In this document: one piece after another, positions 11,333 through 23,871 of the stretch
Position numbering within the stretch: the stretch's first letter is position 1
How the letters are laid out: every line of letters begins with the position of its first letter
Origin: Voacanga thouarsii
Lineage: Eukaryota; Streptophyta; Magnoliopsida; Gentianales; Apocynaceae
Assembly: GCA_026120185.1 (NCBI GenBank)
Contig: JANUWF010001481.1
Span: 496,001 to 560,000, forward strand
Reading direction: 5' to 3'
Length of the DNA: 64,000 nucleotides
Notes under the pieces: generated by a model
Told to the model about the DNA's origin: nothing
The model's input: only the letters and a program-made list of their open reading frames with translations
The model's database searches: none
Translations under genes and position numbers: made by a program

Positions 11333-13446
11333 TATGGCCCGAAGCATGATCTCTCATGCTACTCTTCTAGTCTCCTTTTGGGGATATGCCTTGGAAATAG
11401 CAGCATACATTCTGAACTTGATACCTTTTAAGTCAGTACCTAAGACGTCCTATGAGATGTGGACTGGGCATAAGCTAAGTTTAAATCATCTTAAGATATG
11501 GGGTTGTCCAGCTTATGTTCTGATTAAGGGAGACAAGCTAGAACCAAGATCAGAATTATGCTACTTTGTTGGGTATCTAAAAGGAACAAAAGGAGATTAC
11601 TTTTATCATCCCAAGGAGCAGAAAGCACTGGTAAGTACGAGTGCTAGATACTTGGAGAATGATTAAAGTACTCCCACTAAAGCTTTAACAAGGTTGGAAC
11701 TCGAGGAGAATTATCTACAAAATCAACTTCTTCAGACCCGATTGTGGAACAAGAAGAGGCACAGCCTCAAGAACCTGTACAATCGGAGCCTCATCATAGT
11801 GGGAAGGTATCTAGAGTTCCAGAAAGATGGACAGGAGAGGCTTTCAAGCTGGTTTCTGACCATCAGGAACAAGATCCCACTAGATACGAGGAGGTTATTA
11901 CTGATGCCGATATAAATCTATGGCATGAAGTAATGAAAACTGAGATTGAGTATGTGTACTTCAATTAGGTTTGGAATCTTGTAGCTTCACCTGAAGGGAT
12001 AAAAATCCATTGGGTGTAAATGGCTATACAAGAGGAAGAGGGGAGCGGATAGGAAGATGAAAACCTTCAAAGCTAGGCTTGTAGCAAAAGGGTATACTCA
12101 GAAAGAGGGAATCGATTATGAGAAAACCTTTTCCCTGATAGCCATACTTAAGTCCATCTGTATCCTCCTTACCATTGTATGTCATTTCAACTAGAGATAT
12201 TGCAAATGGATGTTAAGACGGCATTTCTAAATGGCCATCTTAGCGAAAACATCTATATGTCCCAACTGAAAGGTTTTATTGCTAAAGGCCAGGAATATAT
12301 GGTTTGTAAGTTTAAGAAGTCCATTTATAAACTTCAGCAGGCATCTAGAACATGGAACATTCATTTTAATGAGACTGTAAGGTCTTACAATTTCATTCAA
12401 AACGAGAATGAACCATACATGTACCGAAAATTGGAAGGCATAAATGAAGTTTTTCTTGTCCTATATGTGGATGGCATTCTACAAATTGGGAATGATGTAG
12501 GAACATTGTCATCTACTATAGTTTGGTTGTCTAGTCAATTCAATATAAAGGACTTGGGAGAAGCTAGTTACATTCTCGGGATTAAGCTTCTTAGAAATAG
12601 GAAGTAGAGAATGTTAGGATTATCCCAAACAACATACATTGACAAGAAGCTGGCCAAGTTTAGCATGGACTCATGCAAGGGAGCTCTAATCCCTTACAGT
12701 CATAGGTTATCTTTTTGTTCTAAGAACTATCCTAAGTCTCAAGAGGAAAAAGACAGGATAAGTAGGATTCCCTACGCTTTGGCTATGGGAAGTCGCATGT
12801 ACGCCATGATGTGCACTATGCCAGATATTTGCTTTGTTGTAGGCTTAATTAGCATATATCAGTAAAACCTTGGGGAGGTTCATTGGCAAGCTGTAAAACA
12901 TATTCTTGGGTACCTCAATGGTATGAAAGATTATATGCTAGTTACAGGGTTGACGACTTGGTTCCTACTGGATACACAGACTCAGACTTCCAAGCAGATA
13001 AATATGAGAGAAAATCCACTAGTGGATATGTCTTCACCTTGTCTTGAGGAGCTATTTTATGGAGGAGTACCAAGCAATCATATATTGCTGACTCAACTAT
13101 GGAAGTTGAGTACGTGGCAGCTTCGGAGGCATCCAAGAAAGCAGTCTAGCTATGAAAGTTCCTTTAAGAAATTGAAGTTGTGCCATACATGGACAGACCA
13201 ATTGTAGTGTATTGCAACAACTTTGGAACAATCTTGCAATCCAAAGAACCCAAGAACCACAAGAAAAGGAAACATATCGAGAGAAAGTACCACCTGATCT
13301 GAGATTTCATCCAGAGACAAGAAATCGTGGTGGAACAGATAACCTCGGAGAATAACCTAGCAGATCTTTTCACCAAGCCTTTGGTTGAGAGAGTCTTCAA
13401 GATACATTTAGACGCCATAGGGGTGGGCACCGACGGACTTTCTTAG
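11333..13446 (+). pseudogene. Second partial Copia pol: integrase C-terminus, RT, RNase H
   Basis: It starts with MARSMISHATLLVSFWGYAL, the middle of integrase (same place as 4790 in the first copy). Integrase C-terminal text (GCPAYVLIKGDKLEPRSELC) follows, then the Ser/Glu-rich linker, RT (12060-12865) and RNase H (about 12930-13445). The RT catalytic motif reads YVDGIL, so the second catalytic Asp is Gly (about 12462-12473). TAG interrupts at 12605-12607, exactly where the first copy has TAG and the 35775-46500 copy has CAG. Gag and protease are absent. It is non-functional. Confidence 0.85.
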
Positions 13447-13468
13447 TCTTAAAGTGCAAGTGGGAGAT

Positions 13469-15223
13469 TATTGGAATGTATGCCCTCTAAACTAGGTTTC
13501 TGATGTAATTATCGAGTTTATTTTTAAAATTTGTTTATGAATTTACATTTTATAGATGCATGATTGGTGTTTGGAAAGGACCTATTGTGCTTAAGTAAAT
13601 GATCCATACGAATGGTAGTCTTTCACAGTAGGGTATAGATCATGGGCTACTTAACACATAAACGTTTGTTCTTAACTAATTGATGATAATGGGAATCTTA
13701 TCATGTTTATGAATTCCAAATGGAGAATGGCTTACCTTTAGCCAGTGAGTAGTCCACTCACTTCATAGCATAAGCGTATTTCGAATACGGAGAACAGGAT
13801 CTTTAATAGTGGTTTCAAAAAGTATTATTTAGAAGAAACCCAGACTATTACTACTACAGCGCGGACTAATACTCTACCACTTGAGTATGAGTTGGTGGGC
13901 TGACGAAACTGGAAGCATGTAGTTTGATATGTTGTAGTTGAGATTCTTTCGTAGAGCCGATATACTTGTATGTTGGGTATATGTGACTAGTTAGTTAAAA
14001 CAGACTTGTACAAATTAACTTCTGCACTATATCGCCCTTTGTGACTGTTCAAATGATCTAAATATCTAAAGCCCTGGGGAACATAACTTGAATGTTTGCT
14101 TTAAGATATCTCCCTTAGAAAGTAGAAACATTCTAGGAGTCGTGGATCATTAGACTAGAGGTCTAAGAATGGTAGATGTCCATTAGAAAGGTGTTAGTAT
14201 ACTCTTTCTCTCTAAATGCACGGTGATACATAGAAGGGTATTTTAGTGATTACACCTGTAGGGCGAAGACTTTGCTAACACAACATTAACCTTAGGGTCA
14301 ATATTTTCTTATAGTGATATTAGGAAATATTTAAAATGCAAAATACAGCTATTTATATAGTAAGGGTATTTTGATCATTTTAGTAGCCAAGGCGATGTGT
14401 CTTTTGGTCCTCGGAATAGCCCTTAAGTCCTGACAGATTTAGGTTAAGGAATTGGTCTAGATAATTATGGGTTTTATTTTATTTTATTCAAGTAGTCTAA
14501 TTTATTATTTCACTAAAATAAAATAAAAGGCCCAAGAGAGAGTATATATTTTTTCTAGTTTAATTGGTTAATTAATTATTCAGGCCCAAGGCCCAGATTG
14601 AATAATTAGAAAATTAACCTAGGTATAAACAAGATAAAAGGCCTGATATTTTATAATGGTCTATTTGGGCTTGTTAATTATTTATTGGGCTGTTTTATGC
14701 AGCCCAGAAAATAAATAATTGGAGCTTATTATTTATAGGTGTTCAAGCCCAAAAGCAAATAACTTTATCTGGCCCAATGAATGAGACCAAGGGTAAAATA
14801 AAATAAAAAATAAAAAATAACACGGGATGGATCCCGTATTATTATTTGGCGTGAAAAGATAACAAAAAACATGATGTTTTTGTTTCACTCTCTTGGTCTC
14901 TCTCTTGTGTTGAAAATAGAATGAAGGCCATTCTTCGATTTGAATTTTTAGCTTTCACCAGCTTTGAGAGAAACAGTGGTCATATTCCGGAAGCTCAAAA
15001 GTTTCATGTGAATTAGAAGAATCAGGCAGCTTGCTAGAGTACAACTGGAGATGTTGGGAGAACTAGTGGCTTCAAACATTCAGCAAGAAGTGGTCCAGAC
15101 ATCTTCTTTAGTGCCAATAAGGTCATTTAAACACAAAGGTAAACAGCTTCCATGCAATGCTCTATATTTTTATGTTCAGTAAGCATGCTTTCAGTTTCAT
15201 TGTTTTTGCCATATTAACCTTCA
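13469..15223 (+). repeat. Copia LTR 3, full length
   Basis: The 1755 bp LTR starts TATTGGAATG (TG changed to TA) after the purine tract AAGTGGGAGAT and ends ACCTTCA at 15223. It aligns along its length with the LTRs at 35775-37613 and 44692-46500. Its 3' part contains runs of AT-rich text with repeated AATAATTA and GGCCCAA words (14500-14820). The next base begins pararetrovirus-linked sequence with no matching target duplication. Confidence 0.85.
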
Positions 15224-16375
15224 ATCTGCATAAACAATAGTCATGTTAAAAGAAAAGTTATTTAGATCTTTAAAGATCTACTAATTTCTATACTTGGGCT
15301 CCGAGTAATGAAACTGGTACCCAAAATAGCTTTGAATACTGTACAATATTTTTTCTGAGTTAAGCTCTGACTAAATATATTGTTCGGCTAATCCCAACCT
15401 ACATTTTTAAACTATGGGCCTGGTAACCAATCTATTGAGTTGGCCAGCCCAAAAGTTTTAATTAGCACGGATATGCTCTATCACAACCTTAAATCCATTT
15501 TCAATAAGAAAATCTACAAAACCAAGCCATCTGTTAACAGATAATTTAGAATGAGACGTCTTATTGTAATTTGCAATCTGTTCTTAATTTGAATTCTCAT
15601 GTAGGATTTCACAAATATACAGAGAATTTCTTTAAAACAAACATGCATGCTAAAATTTCAACATCTATATTAGTTACCTTACTTTTATATAGACCGCTGC
15701 AATAACTACTTATTTTTTCATTAGTCTGTTTATCCTCTTTAAATGATTTCCATTTTAAAACTGCTCCCCATCCATCTAAACTTCCACTTTTACAATCATG
15801 TATGCATTTGGGGGTGGTTGTTCTAAAGGTGGTAATACCTTAATTGCTCCTTTTATTTTGTTGACTAATTTTAGATCTTGGTCATTAAATTTTCTTTGAC
15901 CATGAGATCTAGTTTTGGCATAAAGAGGCCCTACTAATTTTTCAAAATTAAGAATATAAGTCCTACAATAATTTAATAATCCTAAAAAAGATTGAAGGGA
16001 TTTTAAATTAGAGAAATCCACTTCTTTTTCTAAGATAAATTTGGCAATATGATCCATTAACTTAATTTGTCCTTTGCCAATTATAAATTCTAATAATTCT
16101 ATCTGATACTTTCCTAAAGACATCTTCTTCTTTGAAAGTATGAGACTATGTTGAATACATAAATCAAAGAACCTTTTTAAATTATTTATATGTTCTTTTC
16201 TACTTTTACTAAATATTAGTATGCCATCTATGTAGTATACTATAAATGGAATTTCTTTAAAGATATTATCCATTTTTCTCTGAAAAATAGATGGTGCATT
16301 TTTCAATCCAAAGGGCATCACTAACCATTCATAATGGCCATTAGGGACTGTAAATACTGTCCATGGAATACTATT
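15224..16375 (-). pseudogene. Endogenous pararetrovirus RT (second half) and RNase H, minus strand
   Basis: On the minus strand a 181-residue open stretch (16321 down to 15776) holds the second half of a caulimovirus-type RT. It begins MMPFGLKNAPSIFQRKM and contains YYIDGILIFSKS, then a connection region with FLGLLNY. The catalytic box reads YIDG instead of the expected double Asp. RNase H-like sequence continues in broken frames down to about 15400; the plus-strand copy at 24263-24690 repeats the same region in the opposite direction. 15224-15399 is AT-rich with no assignable coding. The first half of this RT lies at 22451-22758, separated by the inserted solo LTR. The genus is not resolved. 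Confidence 0.8.
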
Positions 16376-16734
16376 TGTTGGTTATCTCAGGCTCGTATCC
16401 TATACGGTGCAGCAGAAAATAAAACGAGATACCATCCCAAGACTCACCTATGTGTGGAAAACAAGACATAAAGATAATAAAGGTAACATGTGAAACCCCA
16501 GTCGAAACCAACCTTAGAGTAAGGGGGTTAGAATGCATATCATATTTATTTACATGTTTAAATATATTTTTATATGATTTTATGTGCTTTGGATTTGTGT
16601 TTTATAGTCTCGAGGGCTTAATTATGTTTATTGAGTAAGAAGGGCAAAATGGTAATTTTTGCTTGAGGTTAAAATAGGGAGATAGCTTGAGGATTAAATA
16701 GGAAAAATATTTTTGGAGAGAAAATAAGAACAAG

Positions 16735-16806
16735 AGTTGTTATGGTTTAGTGGTTAGAGCTTTAGAATTAATTCTTAAAGTCTTGAGTTCAAATTCCATC
16801 ATTGGA
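16735..16806 (+). other. tRNA-like sequence (possible SINE head or tRNA-derived relic)
   Basis: Within the 4.3 kb element, TGGTTTAGTGGTTAGAGC resembles a tRNA D-arm with the pol III A box. About 30 bases later GAGTTCAAATTCCATC resembles the T-arm and B box. The spacing is right for a tRNA-derived pol III promoter. The anticodon region does not give a clear, paired anticodon arm by eye, so I do not call a tRNA gene. Confidence 0.4.
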
Positions 16807-18435
16807 GCTTTAGCATGATAAAATTTTATTTTTGTTTGGGAAGGTTGTATTTTCGACCTTGTGTGCTTTAGAGAAGCGTAGATGTGTTGTCCTAGGGGAG
16901 ACATAATAGAAGTATCCTAATCCTACTCTTGTGCCCTACAAAAATTCCTAAGGGAATTCATACCCTTCTTGATCCTTAGTTTTTCCTACTTCTCAATTCA
17001 TTAGGTTGGTCAATTTGTTCTAGCCAATTTCATTCCAGAAAATTTCAGTAAAGTGTTGTGGCTTTGAAGGTTCAAAAATGTCTAAGTGTAAGGCATCTTA
17101 TGGACTGAAAATGGGTAGGAGTTGGGAAAGGTTCCCAAGAGATTAAACTCCATGGTTGAACCTTCAATACCCCACTCTAGCTATGTTCATTTTCTTCATG
17201 AAGTAATCTGTAATTTTTTCTAGCTTATTGTGCATTCAAGGTATCGAAATTTTCAGCCATCATTCCCTCCCAAATGCTGCCAGAAAATAGCTTTCTTGAC
17301 CAGCTTGGAATCTGAAATTTTATGGCCATATTCGGACTGCACAAATGCTGTCCAAAACCAGAAAATTTTCTGGGCAAATTTGCAGCTTAGGTGAGCTTAA
17401 ACCAAGCTGTTTTCTTCCAGTTTTCTCCCAGCACCTTAACCACATTTTTCCTCCATAAAGAATGCTGGAAACCATCCTTGAAAGACCTTTGAAATCCCCT
17501 TCAAACCCTCTGCAAACTAACTGGAAAATGGCAGCAAAAGCTGCCCAGAAAATTCCAGCAACTTGCGAAATCCTATACAGAAATTTTTCTAGCTTTGTTT
17601 CCTTCTTCAGCCCTGACCGAAACTCCTTCATCTTTCTGTTCAAACCTCTCTTGAACAGCCATGAACTGAACTCCATTGTCTTCCCCAACCTTCTGCTCGA
17701 AAAACCAGTCATGGCTGCCCCTAAAATATCTCCAACAATTACTCCAATCAAGCCTTGATTGAAGACCAAAATTCCAGCAATCCTAATTTAGTAAACTTCC
17801 ATAAAACATCCCTTAAACAACCAGACCTTCCTTCACCATTGTACTCCCTCTTTTCGACCATCATTAAGCTACTTCAAATAGCTTTCATTCCAGTAGAATC
17901 CCTAGCCAACAGTTGGCCATTACAACTTCCAAAAACCTCTCCATTGATCAAGGATTTTCTGCCAAATTTTGTTTCCAAATTTGATCTCCTAAAATATTCT
18001 TTTAGGATTTCAAACAACCAGCCTTTCCTTTTCCTATCAAACCTAAAATTCAGTTGCCAAAATCCCTCAAACAATTCGGCCACTTCCTTCCCATAGAATT
18101 TTGGCAGCTTCAATCAAATTCTCTCCATTCTCTTCAACCTTCATGAACACCAAGAACACCTACTCACCTCTTCTCGCCTAAGGCCACCAAAACCACTTCA
18201 ATCTTCTTTAAAAAAAAATTCAAAATTCACCTACTCACTGTCATGAATCCATTCATACCACTTTTAACATCAAACTCCAAAATCCAACTCTCTAATTTGG
18301 ATCGAAACCAGTATTTTTGGTGAAGGCTCAAGAACACCTTCAAGGTAAGCTTGTTCAATCAACATCATCTTCACTAAACTTCAACTTCTAACAAACATAT
18401 ATGTGTATAATCATACTAATGGACTCTCTTCTTCT

Positions 18436-18439
<4 letters not shown>

Positions 18440-18484
<45 letters not shown>
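18440..18484. repeat. (CT)n microsatellite
   Basis: About 22 uninterrupted CT units inside the 4.3 kb element, preceded by an impure CT-rich stretch from 18423. Confidence 0.95.
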
Positions 18485-18486
<2 letters not shown>

Positions 18487-21026
18487 CCCGAATGGTGACT
18501 TCAACCATGGCCATGTTTTCTTCATCTCTCTTGGACGGATCTAGTCTCCTAGGAGTTGAAATCCATTCGAAACTCCTTTAAGGTACTCATCAATCAAGTA
18601 AGCCCCTTCAACTCTCTTTTTAAATTCTAGATTCATATCTCTAGGGTCATATCAAAGGAGATGGATTATGTTTGAGGTTTGAGCATGTATTATTGTAATG
18701 AGTTGAGATTGAAGCATGAATAAATATGTGTATATGATAGAGATGGGATTTGATGCATGAGTTGATTGTCTTGGTTGATTGTATGATGTTTTTAGGGTTT
18801 AGTGCATGTCTCCATGTCATGAGTGGTATTTGTGTTCAAGCATGTTAGAGATTATGTCACTTTTGGTGAATAGGATTTATATTCAAGTATGATTGTTAAA
18901 GCCATGAGTATGTTTATGCTAGTAGAGGTTGGATCATGTCTTGGTAAATTTAGATCTATGCCTTTATTCATGGTTTGGATGATTTGATGAATTGAAGTGG
19001 AGTGTATGTTCATGATTGTGATTAGCAAGTGGAAATATGATCATGATCTAGTTGTCCCTAAGCTAATTTTATTTTATCAATAAAATGATTAATATTATAA
19101 TTTTTGCTGGTAGATCTCGAAACCCTAGAAAATGTGGATTTGATCTTTTACATAAAATAGTGATATTTTAGTCAAATAAATGATAGCTTTTATTATAGAA
19201 ATAAAATATATAGATATTATATATAATAATAATATCAAATAAAGCCTTTTATATAAATAATCATAATAAGTAAAATATTAATTTTGTGAGTCTTATATTC
19301 ATAAATACCATTAAAATTTATTATCTTTTAATCAATAGCTATTAAAATTTACTTACAACTAATTTTAATTACCAATTATTTTCTAACAATTAATTATCAA
19401 TAGATTACTATTTTAAATAATTACATCTAGGTCCTAGGACCCTTCATCAAATAAACTCTAATTTATTTTTAGTAAAATTTAAACCTTCAACTTATTAGTA
19501 CCTATTTCCCAAAACACTAATTATTTTAACTCTCAAATTAGACTTAGCTTATAAACCCTTTATTTATTATCTAGCCTTAAAGCTTGGGACACTAGGATCA
19601 TGGTTGTAGTAAGTTGAGCTAGTTTTATTGTGAAAGTGAATTTTAGCTTGAGTTTGATTATGGTTTATATTTACCCCAAGCGGGGTTAAGTCAGCTGTTA
19701 AAGACCTTTATTTTATCTCAAGCTAAGGATCAGGTAAGCTCTTGCATAAAACCTAATTGACGCAAAAATGGTTCTATGGCAAGCTAACTGTGGAGTGCGT
19801 GGTCACTCATTTCTGTAAAGGCAATTGAGGATTATTTCCTTTCTCATTTTAAGCAAACAAATTATTTGAAAATAAATAAACAGTTTTACCCAAACTCAAA
19901 ACTCTTTCTAAAACCAACTTTGTCTCAAACTTCGAAAATCCTTAATTGCCATTCTAAAATGGAGCTATGTTCATTTCATTTTTTTCCCTAAGTGGGATAA
20001 GTTACGTTGAGTACTCAATAAAGGTTGACTGTTAGGACTAGTCTTTGAAGGGTTATGGTAAGTCTCTCAGTAGGTGGCCACCTCTGAGGGGTAAGTCCTT
20101 CCCAGATAAAATGTCAGTTCAGTAGGTCGTGCCGGTCCGAGCTAGCAAATTTCAGTTAAGTGGACTGTGTGTTACCGGAATGGACAACCGATTTTGTTTG
20201 GGTGTAGAGAAAGAGGTGTATCTTACTCGGTAGGCTAATCACCTACTTTTTATCAGTCTGCACAAAGTGTGGCATTCTGACCGTTGTATGGTTATGGGGC
20301 CCAACGTGTGGTAACCCATGACCACCCTTTTGAGTGGTTGATTTTATTTTACGTGTATGGTTGGAAAAGCCAAAACACCACTCTTGATTTTGACTATTGT
20401 TTATTCTTGCCAGTATTTCTCTTACGAAGGTTTTACACTTTGCATTCACGAACTGTTTTCACTGAACACTCAAAGCACACACGGACTTATTGAGATTTTT
20501 GTCTCATCACCATTTTTACCATGATTTCAGGTCGATCCTGCTATGGGGATGAGTAGCTAGTTGTAGCCTGCTTTAGAAGATTTTTCTGATATTTATTTTA
20601 TGTAATGCTTTGGGAGTTGAGAGTGGATAATTTTATTTATGAATTTATTTCAATTCTTTGTTTGTAATAAATTTAAAGTGTAAAGTATTATTTTTATTCT
20701 ATTATTTTGATTGTGTGACCTAGTTATAAAGACCCCTTGTCCTTTGGACGGGGCGACATCCCCGGCCCTGTCAGGCCTAGATAGTGGGGTATTACATAAC
20801 AGCTTTTTACCTTTGTTTGATCATCCGAAGAACAAAATTTCTTCTTCAAGTTGAGGCATGATCCAGCAATCCTCTAGATCCAACTTCACGAGAGTGGAAT
20901 GTCTAACCACTATAATCACAATGTGTGATTATCTCTAACAGTAATCCACTCAGAGGAATACTCAAGCTCCAAAATTTCCTATGCTAGCAGAAAAAGATGG
21001 CGGCTAGGACTGTTTTCGTTTTCAGC

Positions 21027-21031
<5 letters not shown>

Positions 21032-21079
<48 letters not shown>
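21032..21079. repeat. (GA)n microsatellite
   Basis: About 24 GA units followed by a short GAA run, inside the solo Copia LTR. It creates spurious Arg/Glu and Ser/Leu repeat frames on both strands. Confidence 0.95.
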
Positions 21080-21081
<2 letters not shown>

Positions 21082-22450
21082 GAAGAAGAAGAAGACGTTT
21101 GTTTTGTGGCTCTTATTTTTGTGTGAATCATCCTTGGATTAGGGTTTCGAGCATATCCAATATATGTTCCAAAATCCACTGAAAATCTAAAATTCTAAAA
21201 TAATTAGAATTTCCTAATTGTAATTGGAAATATCAAGTTCTCACAATTACAACTTGGACCACAAATTTAACTAATTATAATTTGTCCACAACAACTTCTC
21301 TTTCTTGCAATTAACCCCTCTATGTTATCAAATAACATCTTGAGTATATAATCCTCTATTGTGTGTGACTTATTAGGTTTCCAAGTCAATTGGTAGTGAA
21401 CATGAATTTATCCAAACGTCTTTTAGATTAATAATCCATAATTAATTAAAATTAATCCTATTAATTCTAATCAGGATTGGTTTATTAATAATCAATTAAT
21501 AAACCCATATTCCCATATCATGAGCGGTATCTAGCAACACATCATGACCACCCAAGAGTCCAGGAAGTTAAGTGGCTTGACATGAACCCTTCAATAACAA
21601 ACTTCAATGCAATTAACTCCTTTCACCATACAATATCTTATTTAGTTCGGAGTACAGAATTAGTGCCAACTCCCTCCATAATTAATTCTGGCTCGAATAC
21701 AATAGTACTTTGTACTAGGAACCCACCACTCTAGATGTGTATCAATTGGAACTGTTTCCAATACACAATCTCCTTGGCCAAGGACTTTCTGAGTAGTAAT
21801 TCCTACAAGTGACTGTGAGATATTCGCCCCTACTATTAGAAGTGGTGAATCCTTTATTGACCCTCTTAACTACTTTCGTCTACCTCACAATATACCCAAT
21901 ATCCATCCCATAGGCAACCCTCGATCGAGCTTCAGAGATTGGAATCAAAGTACAAAGCTCAGCAAACAAAATACTTTGGAGATCTCAAGTCTAAGGATAC
22001 TTGCACGTTTGCTATATTGAAATTATATCACTGGCACTAAATAGTTATCCATGTGATTATCTCAAAGCTAGGTCATCCAATAAACTTGTTCCATTAACAA
22101 GCATCCATGTGTTAACTTTGAGTATCTCAATACTCACGGTTATTCGAACCACCGCTTGATCAAATCAGGAAGTCTAACACATGCTAGTCTTAACGCATTA
22201 ATGATATTCTATCTCATTAATACTATGACTATGGACTATTTAAGTACTAACACCATCCAATGTAGCAGGAATCTTATATCATGATCTCTATCATCATTTC
22301 TTTAACACAGTGTTGTACTAGGGACTTTATTGAACAGTTATATTACTTAAAGTAAACAAAAGAAACTGTAAGATAAATAATGCCTTTTATTAAAATAAAA
22401 TGTGTTATATACAATGTATAAGTGATTGCCTCTAGGGCACAACACTAACA

Positions 22451-23871
22451 CTATCTTCATGCATTGCTATTTGCCAAAATCCTGATTTAAGATCAAACTT
22501 TGAATAAATAAAACTATCTTTTACTCTTAATAATAAGAGTTCTTTATCAGAAATAATATAACTATCTTCAACTGTATTATCATTCAGTATTTTATAGTTA
22601 TATACCATACTACTTTTACCCCTAACAATTTCGCTATGTTTCCTTACTATGAAGGCAGGAGTTCTATGTGGACTATAACTATTTCTAATTATTTCTAGTT
22701 CCAACAATTCCTTAGTGTGCATGTTGGCTTCTTTTAAGTCCTTGGAATTGTATTTCATAGGTTTGTCCTTAATTATTATTTCAAAATTTATTATTTCTAA
22801 TTTGCAGAGTACTTTATTTTTCTACCAATATTTCTAATGGTTGAGTTGGATTAGATAAGAGATTGAGTTCTCCACTTAAAGGAGAGCTTAATATTGTATA
22901 TACCCATTTGAAAAAGGTTACTTTGTTACCTTCCACTATTATTCCACCATTTAGATTTTTGATGAATTTCATAGCTATTACTAATTGATAATTCATGGGT
23001 GATACCCATGTTGTTGGTAAAAAATATTTTTCAATATTAAATTTGATAGTGCAATCTACCAATCTTTCATCTATTTTTCTAGTATTTCTTACTATGTCTA
23101 TTACAGTAGAGCCTACATCTGATTTTCTAAGGTATTTAACAGGTACTAAATCTTTAAGATATGGCACAGAGTAGCACCAGAATCAATTATTCCTAATAAT
23201 GTTATGGTATGTTTATTAGGGAATTCTATAGTACAGACAGTGTTGAGCAAATTATTTGTCCTATACTTTCCTAATGTTATATTTTGCTTATTTTTGCACA
23301 GTTCAAGAACTATTTCAAGGCTATTTTGTTCTTCTATTATGATTCCTTTTTGTTTGTTGTCTTTTTTAGTTTTACATATACAATCTTGAAGGATTTCTTC
23401 TAAATTGTCTATGTATTTCTGCATTATTCCTATGATTTTAAGATGTAAATTTACTTGTGATTTCAAACTTACATCTTGAACTTTTTCCCTTTTAATTTCT
23501 ATTTTTTGGGGCATGTCACAGCCTAACTGTTGATTTGCACAAAATCTACATATTGCTATGCTACATATTGTGTAATAAGTTCTATGTTTCTCAATTAAGA
23601 ATTTTAGACACATTTCACACCTGTCTTTAAATTTTGTGAAATCCTGCCAACTATGATTACACTTTTTATATTTATTGAGTTCTAAATTATATCTATTTTT
23701 AAGAAAAATAGGATTATTATTTAAGTTCCAATCTTCATTCATGTTTAATAAATTAAGGTCCTCAAAGACCTTAAGTTTATCTAACATGTTAGATATGCTA
23801 CAATAACTCATGATATCACTATCATTATCCAACAATACATTTTGTCCCAATGTATGATGTGCCTCAAGCAA
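22451..23871 (-). pseudogene. Endogenous pararetrovirus: Cys-rich domain, aspartic protease, first half of RT
   Basis: Read on the minus strand from 23871. The first segment (to about 23146) has a cluster of Cys/His residues near 23520-23660 (CEMCL, CRFCANQQLGC) that could bind zinc, then a protease start with IDSGAT at about 23170-23190. The frame then shifts into the next segment (23167 to 22814), which continues the protease, and again into RT (22758 to 22451) with RTPAFIV and SKFDLKSGFWQI, typical of Caulimoviridae and Gypsy RT. Domain order and the linked capsid-like piece favour Caulimoviridae. RT is cut by the solo LTR at 22450 and continues at 16370. At least two frameshifts are present. 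Confidence 0.75.

Larger units (their letters stand above)
1570..15223 (+). mobile_element. Copia array: LTR / gag-pol / LTR / partial pol / LTR
   Basis: Three LTRs of one family (starts at 1570, 10845 and 13469) alternate with two internal regions, all on the plus strand. The first internal region runs from leader to RNase H. The second starts inside the integrase gene. The third LTR is the only complete one (13469-15223, ending ACCTTCA). The first and second LTRs are truncated on their right sides. No matching target duplication is seen at the outer edges (GTGTC before 1570, ATCTG after 15223). This fits unequal recombination or deletion within a former tandem rather than a simple insertion. 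LTR length near 1.8 kb, an LTR start resembling TGTTGGAAATATGCCC and an initiator-Met PBS in a sister copy suggest the Angela/TAR side of Copia; that lineage call is tentative. Confidence 0.8.
16489..20796. mobile_element. 4.3 kb element with LTR-like ends, probable solo LTR of a long-LTR Gypsy element
   Basis: The element begins TGTGAAACCCC and ends GGGGTATTACA, and is flanked by perfect TAACA duplications (16484-16488 and 20797-20801). The ends form a short imperfect inverted repeat. No transposase, gag or pol frame is visible. Because no internal direct repeat marks two LTRs, a solo LTR of a Gypsy (possibly Del/Tekay-type) element with very long LTRs fits best; a non-autonomous element is the alternative. 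Diverged relatives of its 3' half (PyTTTACCCCA...GGG, GGTTATGGTAAGTCTCTC, CAGGTCRATCCT) recur in order at 57839-59260. Predicted frames near 17320-18113 on both strands are not recognised as genes. Confidence 0.65.
16376..22450 (-). mobile_element. Solo Copia LTR (about 1.76 kb net) inserted in viral RT and itself interrupted
   Basis: The viral RT frame breaks after CTATT (16371-16375) and resumes at CTATC (22451-22455), a 5 bp target duplication with one mismatch. Read on the minus strand the insert starts TGTTAGTGTTGTGCCCTAGA and ends ATAACCAACA, i.e. TG...CA. The GTGCCCTAGAGGCAAT opening is common in Angela-type plant Copia LTRs. No gag-pol and no second LTR are present, so it is a solo LTR. 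A 4.3 kb element sits inside it (16489-20796). Net LTR parts are 16376-16488 and 20802-22450; 20802-22450 is non-coding and carries a GA microsatellite. Confidence 0.75.

Noticed and set aside
17320..18113. Overlapping frames on both strands within the 4.3 kb element, up to 149 residues
   Set aside because: No domain, both strands equally open, and the block lies in a probable LTR; chance frames in a less AT-rich stretch.
20979..21182. Arg/Glu and Ser/Leu repeat frames on both strands
   Set aside because: Produced by the GA microsatellite in a solo LTR.
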